Positions 1-5,222 of a stretch of DNA of 10,677 nucleotides are shown here, piece by piece. Within the stretch, counting starts at the first letter, position 1, and every line of letters begins with the position of its first letter. This stretch comes from Actinomycetota bacterium (GTDB taxonomy: Bacteria > Actinomycetota > Thermoleophilia > Solirubrobacterales > 70-9): contig JAFDWD010001095.1 in the NCBI GenBank assembly GCA_018268695.1, positions 1 through 10,677 of the forward strand. Reading direction: 5' to 3'. A program made the translations under genes and the position numbers. The notes beneath the pieces were generated by a model, which did not search any database, had not been told where the DNA came from, and saw only the letters and a list, made by a program, of their open reading frames with translations.

Positions 1-601
1 CGGGGCCGAGCCGCTCGCTGATCTCGGCGCGGATGCGCCGCACCAGCTCGACCGTCGCGTCGCGCAGCCCGTCGAGGTCCTCGGCGACGGTCTGCTGCCC
101 GAGCAGGCTCACGCAGAGCGTCCCTTCGACGTACTCGAAGGCGAATCCCTTCGGTGCCTGTTCGATCAGGAAGACGATGAAGGCGGGCGAGAAGAGCTCG
201 TGGAACCAGATGTCGTCGCGCTCGGTCGCCGCGTAGACGCGGTAGTGCTGGTCGAATTCGGCGCTGCCAAGGTCGATCGCCGGGCCGCCGCCGATCAGCG
301 TCCTCGCGGCGCGTCCGAGCAGGTGCTCGTCCTCGGTCCGATGGCAGAGCATCCAGGGGACGAAGCGCTTGGCCTTCGGCACGTGGGTGACGGCGACCGT
401 GAAGTGGCCGCCGTCGCGGTCGATCAGCGCGATCTTCGCTTCGACGTATTTGGAGAGCCAGCCGCCGGCCAGCGCATCGACCGCGTGCACCTCGCCCTCG
501 GCGAGGAGCGGCGTGGTGCGCGGCAGGTGGACTCCGTCTTCCAGAGTCATCTCGTGGGCGCTCGCCCAGGCGGCGATCCCTTCGGCGTCGGTGTTCGTCA
601 T
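1..601 (-). CDS. Conserved hypothetical protein, 5' part (C-terminus off the left edge)
   Basis: An open frame runs from an ATG at 601 to the window edge without a stop, giving 200 residues; the C-terminus is missing. There is no signal peptide or membrane span, so it is probably cytoplasmic. The segment at about residues 110-166 (LGSAEFDQHYRVYA, then a phenylalanine-rich stretch and FEYVEGTLCVSL) resembles the core of DUF3137-like proteins, where an 'aEFnrrFrV' motif precedes a 'g.l.v' strand. This similarity is from memory and needs a profile search. A TATACG box lies six bases before the ATG, which fits a leaderless promoter. The ATG shares the tetramer CATG (599-602) with a possible ATG of the divergent channel gene. 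Reading frame and codon use are strong; the function is unknown. Confidence 0.8.
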   Translation of the reverse strand, partial: MTNTDAEGIAAWASAHEMTLEDGVHLPRTTPLLAEGEVHAVDALAGGWLSKYVEAKIALIDRDGGHFTVAVTHVPKAKRFVPWMLCHRTEDEHLLGRAARTLIGGGPAIDLGSAEFDQHYRVYAATERDDIWFHELFSPAFIVFLIEQAPKGFAFEYVEGTLCVSLLGQQTVAEDLDGLRDATVELVRRIRAEISERLGP

Positions 602-632
602 GCCATCCGTATACCACTCGATACTTCCGCGG

Positions 633-1061
633 GTGGAGCGACACCGGCCGATCAAACACGCCTCGCGCGAGGCGATCGCGGTCGCCCGCGGCTCGACCAA
701 GACCCATTACCACCTGCGGCGCCGCATCCTCGCCATCTTTGGCGTGACCGCGATCTTCGCCATCGTCTGCACTCTGGTCACGTATCTCACCGAGCACGGC
801 GCCAAGGGCACGGAAATCCACTCCCTCTTCGACGCCTTCCTCTTCTCTGCGTCACAGCTCCTCACCGGCTCCTCGGTCGCCAATCCGGCGACGAACCTCG
901 GCAAGATCCTCGAGCTGGTCTTCGACCTCTGGGCGATCTTCGTCGTCGCCTCCCTGGCCGGCTCCTTCGGCGCCTTCTTCCACGCGCGCAGCAAAGAGCT
1001 GAACGCGGAGATGGAGAAGGCCGAGCGCGCCCTTCACCTCGAGGGCGAGCCCGGTACCTGA
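633..1061 (+). CDS. Two-transmembrane ion-channel-like protein with degenerate selectivity filter
   Basis: 142 residues from a GTG at 633. An in-frame ATG at 600 would add 11 residues but would overlap the divergent gene; neither start has a clear Shine-Dalgarno. Order of parts: basic N-terminus (1-31), helix one (about 32-52), a pore-helix-like segment FDAFLFSASQLLT (66-78), the filter position, helix two (about 91-117) ending SLAGSFGAFF, and a charged, probably helical tail. This is the plan of the two-helix potassium channel pore domain (Ion_trans_2 type). Aligned with KcsA, the TVGYGD filter is replaced by LTGSSV, so the second glycine and the tyrosine are absent; potassium selectivity cannot be assumed. 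The stop codon abuts the hairpin at 1061-1105. It could be a non-selective channel, a regulatory subunit or a non-conducting relative. Confidence 0.78.
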   Translation: MERHRPIKHASREAIAVARGSTKTHYHLRRRILAIFGVTAIFAIVCTLVTYLTEHGAKGTEIHSLFDAFLFSASQLLTGSSVANPATNLGKILELVFDLWAIFVVASLAGSFGAFFHARSKELNAEMEKAERALHLEGEPGT

Positions 1062-1105
1062 ACCCTGCACGCTTGTCTCGCTATACGAGACAAGCGTGCA
1101 GGGTT
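1061..1105. terminator. Perfect 20-bp inverted repeat, probable bidirectional terminator (repeat family copy 1)
   Basis: The arm at 1061-1080 (AACCCTGCACGCTTGTCTCG) is the exact reverse complement of 1086-1105, with a five-base loop CTATA. It starts on the last base of the channel's TGA and ends two bases before the stop codon of the opposing gene at 1108, so it occupies the whole convergent gap. There is no T tract on either side, as is common for terminators in high-GC actinobacteria. The inner 17 bp of each arm recur perfectly at 2701-2747. Confidence 0.75.
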
Positions 1106-1107
1106 GG

Positions 1108-2037
1108 TCAGGGGAGGAGGGCGGTGACGTCGAAGAGGCCGTCGTTGTTGACGGCGAGGGTCGCGGTGTGGCGGGGCGGCTCGGCGCCGGGACGGAGGGT
1201 CGCGAGGCGCAGCTCAGTCGGCATCTCGGCGCGGCGCGGGCCGCCGAGCGGTTCGACCTCGAGGAGGACGACGCCGACGCGGGGCCCGCGGGCGTCGCCG
1301 GCGGCGAGGGCCTGCCAGCGCTCGTCGACGTCGTCGCGCAGACGACCGGCGACGGCGGCGTCGAGGAAGGCGTGGCCGTCGCGCCGCCAGATGCCGACCG
1401 TGGGCGGCGCCGTCTCGCCCGGGAGCCGTGGGAGCGCGACGGCGAGCGGAGCTTCGTCGGGGGCGTAGCCGCGACCGGTCAGCAGCGCGAGGCGGTCGTG
1501 CTCGGCGCGTCGCACCGAGCGGCGCGCCCGCCGGTCGAGGATCGTGCCGACCGCCCCGAAGGCGGCGCCCGCGGCGAGGATGACGAGGGCGACCACGGGA
1601 GCGGCATCGGGTTCGACGGCGGCCCCGGAACTCGCCAACTCGAGCGTCGCGATCACGGCCACCAGTACCAGCGGCAGCAGCACCGCGACCCGCTGGGTCG
1701 CGCCCCGCAGACGGGCGACGATGCTGATCAGGATCAGCAGCACCGCGGCGACGACGAGCGGCATCGCCGTCTCGGCCAGTTCTCGGTCGGAGATCGCGGT
1801 GTCGCGATGGAGCAGGGCGATCGCGTAGTAGGCGGTGGTGGCGACCGCGACCAGCACGGCGACGATCGCGATCGATTCGAAGACGGCGAAGCTCGCCCGG
1901 CGGCGGCCGACGAAGAAGAGGCCGAAGATCGTCCCCGCGCCGAGGCCGCTCGCCAACGGGATCAGGCTCTGGAGCGCGGCGCGGTCGCCGGCACCCAGCT
2001 TGGCGGCGCCGAGGACGGTGAGCACGGCCGAGTTCAC
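1108..2037 (-). CDS. Unknown five-helix membrane protein with C-terminal soluble domain
   Basis: 309 residues from a GTG at 2037. The frame stays open upstream to 2307, but that extension is arginine/proline-rich and covers the divergent 46-residue gene, so I reject it; a GTG at 2070 is a second candidate start. Hydrophobic segments lie at about 24-44, 52-76, 92-110, 117-136 and 146-167, followed by an arginine-rich stretch (169-177) and a roughly 130-residue soluble tail. The tail contains a strand-rich C-terminus ([13 protein letters not shown], then [19 protein letters not shown]). I do not recognise the family. The positive-inside rule would place the tail in the cytoplasm. The gene ends in the hairpin shared with the channel and diverges from the small gene at 2094. 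No catalytic motif is visible. Confidence 0.75.
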   Translation of the reverse strand: MNSAVLTVLGAAKLGAGDRAALQSLIPLASGLGAGTIFGLFFVGRRRASFAVFESIAIVAVLVAVATTAYYAIALLHRDTAISDRELAETAMPLVVAAVLLILISIVARLRGATQRVAVLLPLVLVAVIATLELASSGAAVEPDAAPVVALVILAAGAAFGAVGTILDRRARRSVRRAEHDRLALLTGRGYAPDEAPLAVALPRLPGETAPPTVGIWRRDGHAFLDAAVAGRLRDDVDERWQALAAGDARGPRVGVVLLEVEPLGGPRRAEMPTELRLATLRPGAEPPRHTATLAVNNDGLFDVTALLP

Positions 2038-2081
2038 ACCCTCACCGATACCGGACCGCCCGGCCGGCACTTTCGACTGCC

Positions 2082-2087
2082 TACGAT
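2082..2087 (+). promoter_or_regulatory. -10 element (TACGAT) for the 46-residue protein
   Basis: TACGAT fits TANNNT and lies six bases before the ATG at 2094, the spacing expected for leaderless transcription. No good -35 hexamer is seen at 16-18 bp. Confidence 0.5.
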
Positions 2088-2093
2088 CGATGG

Positions 2094-2234
2094 ATGCCGA
2101 CGGCCCTCGGACAGAGGCTCCTCCTGCACCACGCTCTGCGCGGCGGCGGCATCGTGGTCCTGGTCGCGATCGCCGCCGCCATCGTCCTGATCCGCTTCTG
2201 GCCGGCGATCGTGAGGTGGTGGGAGGACCGGTAG
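2094..2234 (+). CDS. Small single-span membrane protein, 46 residues
   Basis: ATG at 2094 to TAG at 2232-2234. The product begins [18 protein letters not shown], then has a clean hydrophobic helix (about 20-34, [17 protein letters not shown]), and ends with an aromatic, charged tail [14 protein letters not shown] leaderless -10 box precedes it. The sense strand shows actinobacterial codon use, with third positions strongly G/C. It is divergent from the larger membrane protein at 1108-2037, with start codons only 56 bp apart, so the two may share control. It resembles the many tiny single-helix proteins that modulate membrane complexes, but the family is not recognised. Short length is the main doubt. 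Confidence 0.6.
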   Translation: MPTALGQRLLLHHALRGGGIVVLVAIAAAIVLIRFWPAIVRWWEDR

Positions 2235-2371
2235 GGGTTGCGCGGGCGGGGGTGGCGGTCCGAGTTGCGCTGCCCTGGGCGTGAGGGTTTCGTGGGAGAG
2301 GCGGCACAGGGACGCGTGGAAGTCGGACCTACGTGACGGTCCCGTGAGGTTTCGAGGCCTCGTCACGGTGC

Positions 2372-2414
2372 CTGTGGAGCTTTAGTGGCGTATAGAGCCA
2401 CTTTCGCTCCACGG
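2372..2414. repeat. Imperfect hairpin with 3-nt internal loop
   Basis: GTGGAGC (2374-2380), a TTT/TTC internal mismatch, and AGTGGC (2384-2389) pair with GCCACT (2397-2402) and GCTCCAC (2406-2412) around the loop GTATAGA. Two more pairs, one a wobble, extend it outward. It lies between no obvious gene ends. Confidence 0.65.
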
Positions 2415-2415
2415 C

Positions 2416-2653
2416 AAAGTCCTGAGCGATGGGTCCGTGACGAAGACGCCGGGAACTCCACGCTCCCTTGCGCCTTCGGTCTCCTTCCGTGACCTTCGGT
2501 CACGGTTCCACGCGACCCTGGGGAGCGCGGTCGACCTGAGTGAACCTATTGATAACGCAGGTCGACCACGCTCGGGTCGGTGTCGGGAAAGGCGCACGGA
2601 AGCGTGGAGTTCGTGACGTCTCCCGCACGTCTCACGGGACGGCGTCGGACTTT
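2416..2653. repeat. Long imperfect inverted repeat (~240 bp) with strong central stem
   Basis: AAAGTCC at 2416-2422 faces GGACTTT at 2647-2653, and the halves match in blocks inward: AACTCCACGCT (2454-2464) against AGCGTGGAGTT (2601-2611), a TGCGCCTT-type block just inside, and at the centre a stem of 15 pairs in 16 positions, 2523-2538 with 2558-2573 (core GTCGACCTG/CAGGTCGAC). The 19-base loop, 2539-2557, is AT-rich for this genome. The left half carries about 40 bp, including a perfect 8-bp hairpin (2487-2505), that the right half lacks. This looks like two diverged inverted copies or a folded RNA. Confidence 0.6.
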
Positions 2654-2671
2654 CTTCACTCCTTCCCATAC

Positions 2672-2765
2672 CCCGGCCGTCTCGGCCACGGCCACAGCCA
2701 GCCCCCTGCACGCTTGTCTCGCATAGCGAGACAAGCGTGCAGGGGGCGCGGGCGAGACGGCCGGG
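2672..2765. repeat. Nested palindrome: repeat family copy 2 inside 13-bp inverted arms
   Basis: The inner hairpin has perfect 22-bp arms (2701-2722 and 2726-2747) with a three-base loop ATA; its central 17 bp per arm, CCTGCACGCTTGTCTCG and its complement, are identical to copy 1 at 1061-1105. Around it, CCCGGCCGTCTCG (2672-2684) is the exact reverse complement of 2753-2765. It lies 36 bp beyond the stop codon of the 99-residue gene on the minus strand and may end its transcript. Confidence 0.75.
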
Positions 2766-2801
2766 TTTGCCGCGACGCCTTGGGTCCCTTGCCTCGGGGC
2801 C

Positions 2802-3101
2802 CTAGCGCCGGTCGGCCAATGCCGCCGCGGCGCCGGACGCGACCGCGGTCACGACGCCGACCGAGGGCCAGGCGCCGATGCGTTTGGCCAGTGGGTGCGA
2901 GGCGCCGAAGGCGGCGGCGTAGGTGAGGCCGAGACCGACCGCGAGGGGCGGGCCGCCGGTGCGGTTCCACTGGCGCGCCGACCAGACGCCGCAGGCGGCG
3001 AGGAAGAGGCCGCCGAGCTCGCGGCGGCCGCCGAAGCGGGCGATCGCGTAGCCGCCGACCAGGCCGGTGGCGACGACGGGTGCGGTGGGTGGCGCGTCCA
3101 C
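2802..3101 (-). CDS. Small multi-span membrane protein, 99 residues
   Basis: GTG start at 3101, preceded on the minus strand by GAGGA seven bases upstream, a good Shine-Dalgarno that selects this start over longer options. Hydrophobic, glycine/alanine-rich segments lie at about 5-22, 28-45, 52-68 and 79-96, with basic residues between the first two (RFGGRREL) and at SARQWNRTGG, giving probably four spans. The product ends ALADRR. It is divergent from the HD-domain gene, with start codons 41 bp apart. I do not recognise the family; no catalytic or transport motif is seen. Confidence 0.72.
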   Translation of the reverse strand: MDAPPTAPVVATGLVGGYAIARFGGRRELGGLFLAACGVWSARQWNRTGGPPLAVGLGLTYAAAFGASHPLAKRIGAWPSVGVVTAVASGAAAALADRR

Positions 3102-3142
3102 CCCGCCATCCTCGCAAACGCGGATCGCTAGCCTGGTGCCCG

Positions 3143-3748
3143 ATGCCCGCGCCGAGCCGCGAAGAAGCCTGGGAGCTCTTCTGCGAATGGACCGAGTCCG
3201 AGTCCCTGCGGCGCCATGTGCTCGGGGTGGAAGCGGCGATGCGCGCCTACGCCGAGCGCTACGGCGAGGACGCCGAGCTGTGGGCGGCGACCGGCATCCT
3301 CCACGACCTCGACTACGAGAAGCACCCGGACCTGGAGACCGGCCACCCGCGGGTGGCGCTCGCGTTGTTCGAGGAGCTCGACTACCCGCCGGAGCTGATC
3401 GACGCGGTCGCCGGGCACGCTCCCTACCTCGGTGTGTCACGGGAGACGCGGATGTCGAAGACGCTTTTCGCGGTCGACGAGCTGACCGGCTTCGTCGCCG
3501 CGGTGGCGTTGGTGCGGCCGACCGGGATCGCCGGCATGTCGCCGAAATCGGTGAAGAAGAAGATGAAGCAGCCGAGCTTCGCCGCCGCGGTCAGCCGCGA
3601 GGACATGCGGCTCGGAGCGGAGGAGCTGGGCGAGGACTTCGACGAGCACCTGGCCTTCGTGATCACGGCGCTCGAACCGCGGGCCGCGGAGCTCGGGCTG
3701 ACCGGGGAAGCCCCGCCGGCCGGCGCTGCCGCCGCCGAAGAGGCATAG
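3143..3748 (+). CDS. HD-domain metal-dependent phosphohydrolase
   Basis: 201 residues from the ATG at 3143, placed eight bases after a TAGCCT -10 box (3129-3134), so probably leaderless; the open frame upstream of it is not coding-like. The HD superfamily signature is visible in order: H25 in LRRHVLGVE, H54-D55 in GILHDLDYEKHPD, H68 in TGHPRVAL, H92 in VAGHAP and D112 in FAVDELTGF. H25, H54, D55 and D112 are the expected metal ligands. HD proteins hydrolyse phosphate esters of nucleotides and related compounds; the substrate here is not evident. The basic stretch SPKSVKKKMKQPSF (133-146) follows the D112 helix. The C-terminus is alanine-rich and probably disordered. The stop codon TAG forms part of the -10 box of the next gene. 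Confidence 0.88.
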   Translation: MPAPSREEAWELFCEWTESESLRRHVLGVEAAMRAYAERYGEDAELWAATGILHDLDYEKHPDLETGHPRVALALFEELDYPPELIDAVAGHAPYLGVSRETRMSKTLFAVDELTGFVAAVALVRPTGIAGMSPKSVKKKMKQPSFAAAVSREDMRLGAEELGEDFDEHLAFVITALEPRAAELGLTGEAPPAGAAAAEEA

Positions 3749-3751
3749 GAT
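3746..3751 (+). promoter_or_regulatory. -10 element (TAGGAT) overlapping the HD-gene stop codon
   Basis: TAGGAT begins with the stop codon of the HD-domain gene and lies six bases before the TTG at 3758, matching the leaderless spacing used by neighbouring genes. Confidence 0.4.
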
Positions 3752-3757
3752 CAGGCC

Positions 3758-4000
3758 TTGGCTCTCTATAACGTGACTGTCCGCGCCCAGTTCAGCGAGT
3801 CGACCGTCGACCAGCTGACCGCCCAGGGCCTCTACTGGGTCCAGGGCGCCGCCGACGAAGAAGGCACCATGCGCCGCCGCCATCACCTGCGCGTGCAGGC
3901 CGACAACTGCGACGACGCGGTGGAACGCGCCCGCAAGGACGTCGAAGACGCGGGCGGCGACGCGGCGCTGGTCGAGTGCGGCGGCCCCGTCTACACCTGA
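3758..4000 (+). CDS. Small hypothetical protein, 80 residues
   Basis: TTG start at 3758; a GTG five codons downstream is the alternative. The product begins MALYNVTVRAQFSESTVDQLTAQGLYWVQG and has a basic patch MRRRHHLRVQADNCDDAVERARKDVEDAGGDAALVECGG. Predicted strand-helix-strand-helix-strand order suggests a compact ferredoxin-like fold, but I recognise no family. Two cysteines (in DNCDD and VECGG) show no metal-binding spacing. It has no signal peptide, so it is probably cytoplasmic. It lies nine bases after the HD-domain gene and may be co-transcribed as well as having its own promoter. Strong codon bias supports it as real. Confidence 0.7.
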   Translation: MALYNVTVRAQFSESTVDQLTAQGLYWVQGAADEEGTMRRRHHLRVQADNCDDAVERARKDVEDAGGDAALVECGGPVYT

Positions 4001-4036
4001 GCGCACCTCCTCACCCAGGCGTGGGTTAATAGGGAC

Positions 4037-4615
4037 ATGCTCTGGCAAAGACCCGGTCGTCGTGCCCTGATCGCCACCCTCACGGTGGTGGCGGCGCTCC
4101 TCCCGATCTCCTCGATCGCCGCGGTGTCAGCCCTCGGGGACGCTCCCGGCGGGGGCGGCAACAGCGGCGCGGGCCCGGCAATCGTCGGCTTCTCCCCGCA
4201 CGAAGGGACGATCGCGGGCGGGACCGTCGTCCACATCAGCGGCGGTGGCTTCACCGGAGTCAGCGGCGTCTCCTTCGGCGGCCACGCGGCACAGTCGTTC
4301 AAGGTCAGATCCGACAACGTGATCGACGCGGTGACGCCGCGGGTGCCGCGCGGCGCCAAGGTCCGCATCCACGTCGCCGCGGCGAGCGGCGCGGCGACCA
4401 GCAACGCGACCTTCGCCTTCATCGGCTGCCACGTGCCGCGATTGAAGGACGACACCGTGCGCCAGGCGCGCCGCGAGGTCGCCGAGGCCGGCTGCAAGAC
4501 CGGCCAGGTGCGGCGCGCGAACGGTGCCCGCGGGGCGCTCCGGGTGATCGCCGTCAGCCCGCCCCCCGGCACCTGGCACGAGTCCGGCACCCGCGTCGCC
4601 ATCACCGTCCGCTAG
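4037..4615 (+). CDS. Exported IPT/TIG-PASTA domain protein
   Basis: 192 residues. The ATG at 4037 is five bases after TTAATA, again a leaderless-type arrangement; a weak AGGG is also present. Residues 1-33 form a signal peptide or membrane anchor (basic LWQRPGRRA, then a hydrophobic core to about 32). A glycine-rich linker (about 38-46) leads to an immunoglobulin-like IPT/TIG domain (47-128: IVGFSPHEGTIAGGTVVHISGGGF and later strands). A PASTA domain follows (131-192: VPRLKDDTVRQARREVAEAGC, and the typical ending SPPPGTWHESGTRVAITV). PASTA domains bind peptidoglycan or muropeptides in Ser/Thr kinases and penicillin-binding proteins, so a cell-wall role is inferred. C131 and C153 could form a disulfide inside the PASTA domain. 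There is no kinase or transpeptidase domain. Confidence 0.87.
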   Translation: MLWQRPGRRALIATLTVVAALLPISSIAAVSALGDAPGGGGNSGAGPAIVGFSPHEGTIAGGTVVHISGGGFTGVSGVSFGGHAAQSFKVRSDNVIDAVTPRVPRGAKVRIHVAAASGAATSNATFAFIGCHVPRLKDDTVRQARREVAEAGCKTGQVRRANGARGALRVIAVSPPPGTWHESGTRVAITVR

Positions 4616-4675
4616 CCGGCGGTCGGTCGGGGGCGGCCACCGGCACGACACCCCGCCCTTTCAATGGGGAGGACT

Positions 4676-4700
4676 GTTTGGTCGTCTACGGCGCGGGTAC
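4676..4700 (+). promoter_or_regulatory. Candidate general-stress sigma factor promoter
   Basis: GTTT (4676-4679), 15 bases, then GGGTAC (4695-4700) resembles the GTTT-N14-17-GGGTAT consensus of SigB/SigF-type sigma factors. It would give a leader of about 80 nt before the 24-residue gene. Similarity to the consensus is the only evidence. Confidence 0.4.
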
Positions 4701-4782
4701 GACTTGGCGTCCGAGGGAGAGAAACCTCGTCGTGCCGCGACCCGCGGCGCGTGAAGACCCCCGTCAGAAGGAGGCCTTACCC

Positions 4783-4857
4783 GTGACCATCGTCTGGATC
4801 CTCATCGTCATCATCCTCGTGCTGCTCGTCATCGCACTCGCCCGGCGCGTGCTCTGA
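4783..4857 (+). CDS. Tiny transmembrane peptide, 24 residues
   Basis: GTG start with an excellent Shine-Dalgarno AAGGAGG (4768-4774) eight bases upstream, and a TGA at 4855-4857. The product is almost entirely one membrane helix: MTIVWILIVIILVLLVIAL followed by the basic tail ARRVL. Such strong initiation signals on a 24-codon frame make it credible. A stress-type promoter candidate precedes it and a short hairpin follows, so it may form its own transcript. It could be a membrane-stress or complex-modulating micropeptide, or a toxin-like hydrophobic peptide; the sequence does not decide. Confidence 0.6.
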   Translation: MTIVWILIVIILVLLVIALARRVL

Positions 4858-4863
4858 TCCCCA

Positions 4864-4882
4864 GGCGGGTATTTTTACCGCC
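4864..4882 (+). terminator. Short hairpin after the 24-residue gene
   Basis: GGCGG plus TA pairs with TA plus CCGCC around a TTTT loop, with one bulged G. It lies seven bases after the stop codon and could be a weak terminator. The same bases include GGGTAT (4867-4872), which could instead be the -10 of a stress-type promoter for the next gene, although the -35 there (GTGC) is poor. Confidence 0.35.
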
Positions 4883-4946
4883 GCTTCACCTCGATCCAAG
4901 GAAGCATCGGCAACCTCCTTCGAAAGGCAACCGAGAGGGAGAGACG

Positions 4947-5156
4947 ATGGCGCAGATCCTGGTTCTGACCGATCCGTCCGAGACCGACGGCGAGGTGATC
5001 TACACCGAGAGCGTGGGCTCCGTCCACCTCGAAGGCCACGCCGGTGCCCAACTGGTCGAGCGACTGCGCTGGGCGGTCCGCGACGCCCAGGTGGCCGAGC
5101 ATCGCGCGATGCTGCGCGGGCCCTCGGCGTCGCGTTCGGAGCAGTCCGCGGCCTGA
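4947..5156 (+). CDS. Small hypothetical protein, 69 residues
   Basis: The ATG at 4947 is preceded by an AGGGAGAG purine tract at Shine-Dalgarno distance. The product starts MAQILVLTDPSETDGEVIYTE, has VGSVHLEGHAGAQLVERLRWAVRDAQVAEH in the middle and a polar tail rich in serine and alanine. It has no membrane span or signal peptide. I recognise no family; strands at 3-8 and 16-28 followed by a helix at 32-55 suggest a small folded protein. A GC hairpin after the stop separates it from the TetR gene. A helix-rich alternative reading on the opposite strand has no comparable start signals. Confidence 0.65.
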   Translation: MAQILVLTDPSETDGEVIYTESVGSVHLEGHAGAQLVERLRWAVRDAQVAEHRAMLRGPSASRSEQSAA

Positions 5157-5162
5157 CGCCGA

Positions 5163-5179
5163 GCCCCGGGTTCCGGGGC
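5163..5179 (+). terminator. GC-rich hairpin between the 69-residue gene and tetR
   Basis: GCCCCGG (5163-5169) pairs with CCGGGGC (5173-5179) around GTT, six bases after the upstream stop codon. There is no T tract. Confidence 0.5.
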
Positions 5180-5184
5180 GCCCG

Positions 5185-5213
5185 TTGCGTTGAGAATTGG
5201 TGTCACCTATAGT
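5185..5213 (+). promoter_or_regulatory. Promoter of the TetR-glycosyltransferase operon
   Basis: TTGCGT (5185-5190), a 17-bp spacer and TATAGT (5208-5213) make the best sigma-70-type promoter in the window. The -10 ends seven bases before the ATG at 5221, so the transcript is probably leaderless. Confidence 0.65.
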
Positions 5214-5222
5214 GACACCAAT
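5196..5222. promoter_or_regulatory. Palindromic operator covering the -10 box and start codon of the TetR gene
   Basis: ATTGGTGTCAC (5196-5206) is the exact reverse complement of GTGACACCAAT (5212-5222), with the five-base centre CTATA. The -10 TATAGT lies across the centre and the right arm runs into the ATG. A bound repressor would block polymerase directly. Autoregulation by the adjacent TetR protein is inferred from position and symmetry. Confidence 0.75.

Larger units (their letters stand above)
2235..2801. other. 567-bp gene-poor region rich in inverted repeats
   Basis: No reading frame here has convincing codon use or a recognisable product. What it does hold is inverted repeats: a hairpin at 2372-2414, a long imperfect palindrome at about 2416-2653 with a strong central stem, a short hairpin at 2487-2505, and a nested double palindrome at 2672-2765. 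A word GCGTGGA followed by CGTGAC recurs in both orientations (2314-2338, 2499-2513 inverted, 2602-2618), and CGTGAGG(G)TTTCG occurs twice in direct orientation (near 2280 and 2343). It could be a structured RNA, a cluster of palindromic repeats, a regulator-binding region or the remnant of a mobile element; the sequence alone does not decide. Confidence 0.6.

Noticed and set aside
200..1468. 422-codon plus-strand open frame
   Set aside because: It crosses the divergent gene, the channel, the hairpin and the opposing gene in wrong frames, with no recognisable product.
2038..2307. N-terminal extension of the five-helix protein up to 2307
   Set aside because: The added residues are Arg/Pro/Ser-rich, lie opposite the 46-residue gene and have no start signals; the GTG at 2037 begins the protein-like sequence.
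2416..2653. Integron attC site or transposon end
   Set aside because: The length and inverted layout recall attC, but I see no RYYYAAC/GTTRRRY core pair at the ends, no integrase and no transposase in the window.
2382..2711. 109-codon minus-strand open frame in the palindromic region
   Set aside because: Composition is arginine-rich and unlike neighbouring genes, and the inverted-repeat pattern explains the sequence better than coding does.
4664..4783. 39-codon frame starting ATGGGG upstream of the 24-residue peptide
   Set aside because: No Shine-Dalgarno, biased to Arg without structure, and it overlaps the promoter candidate; more likely an untranslated leader.
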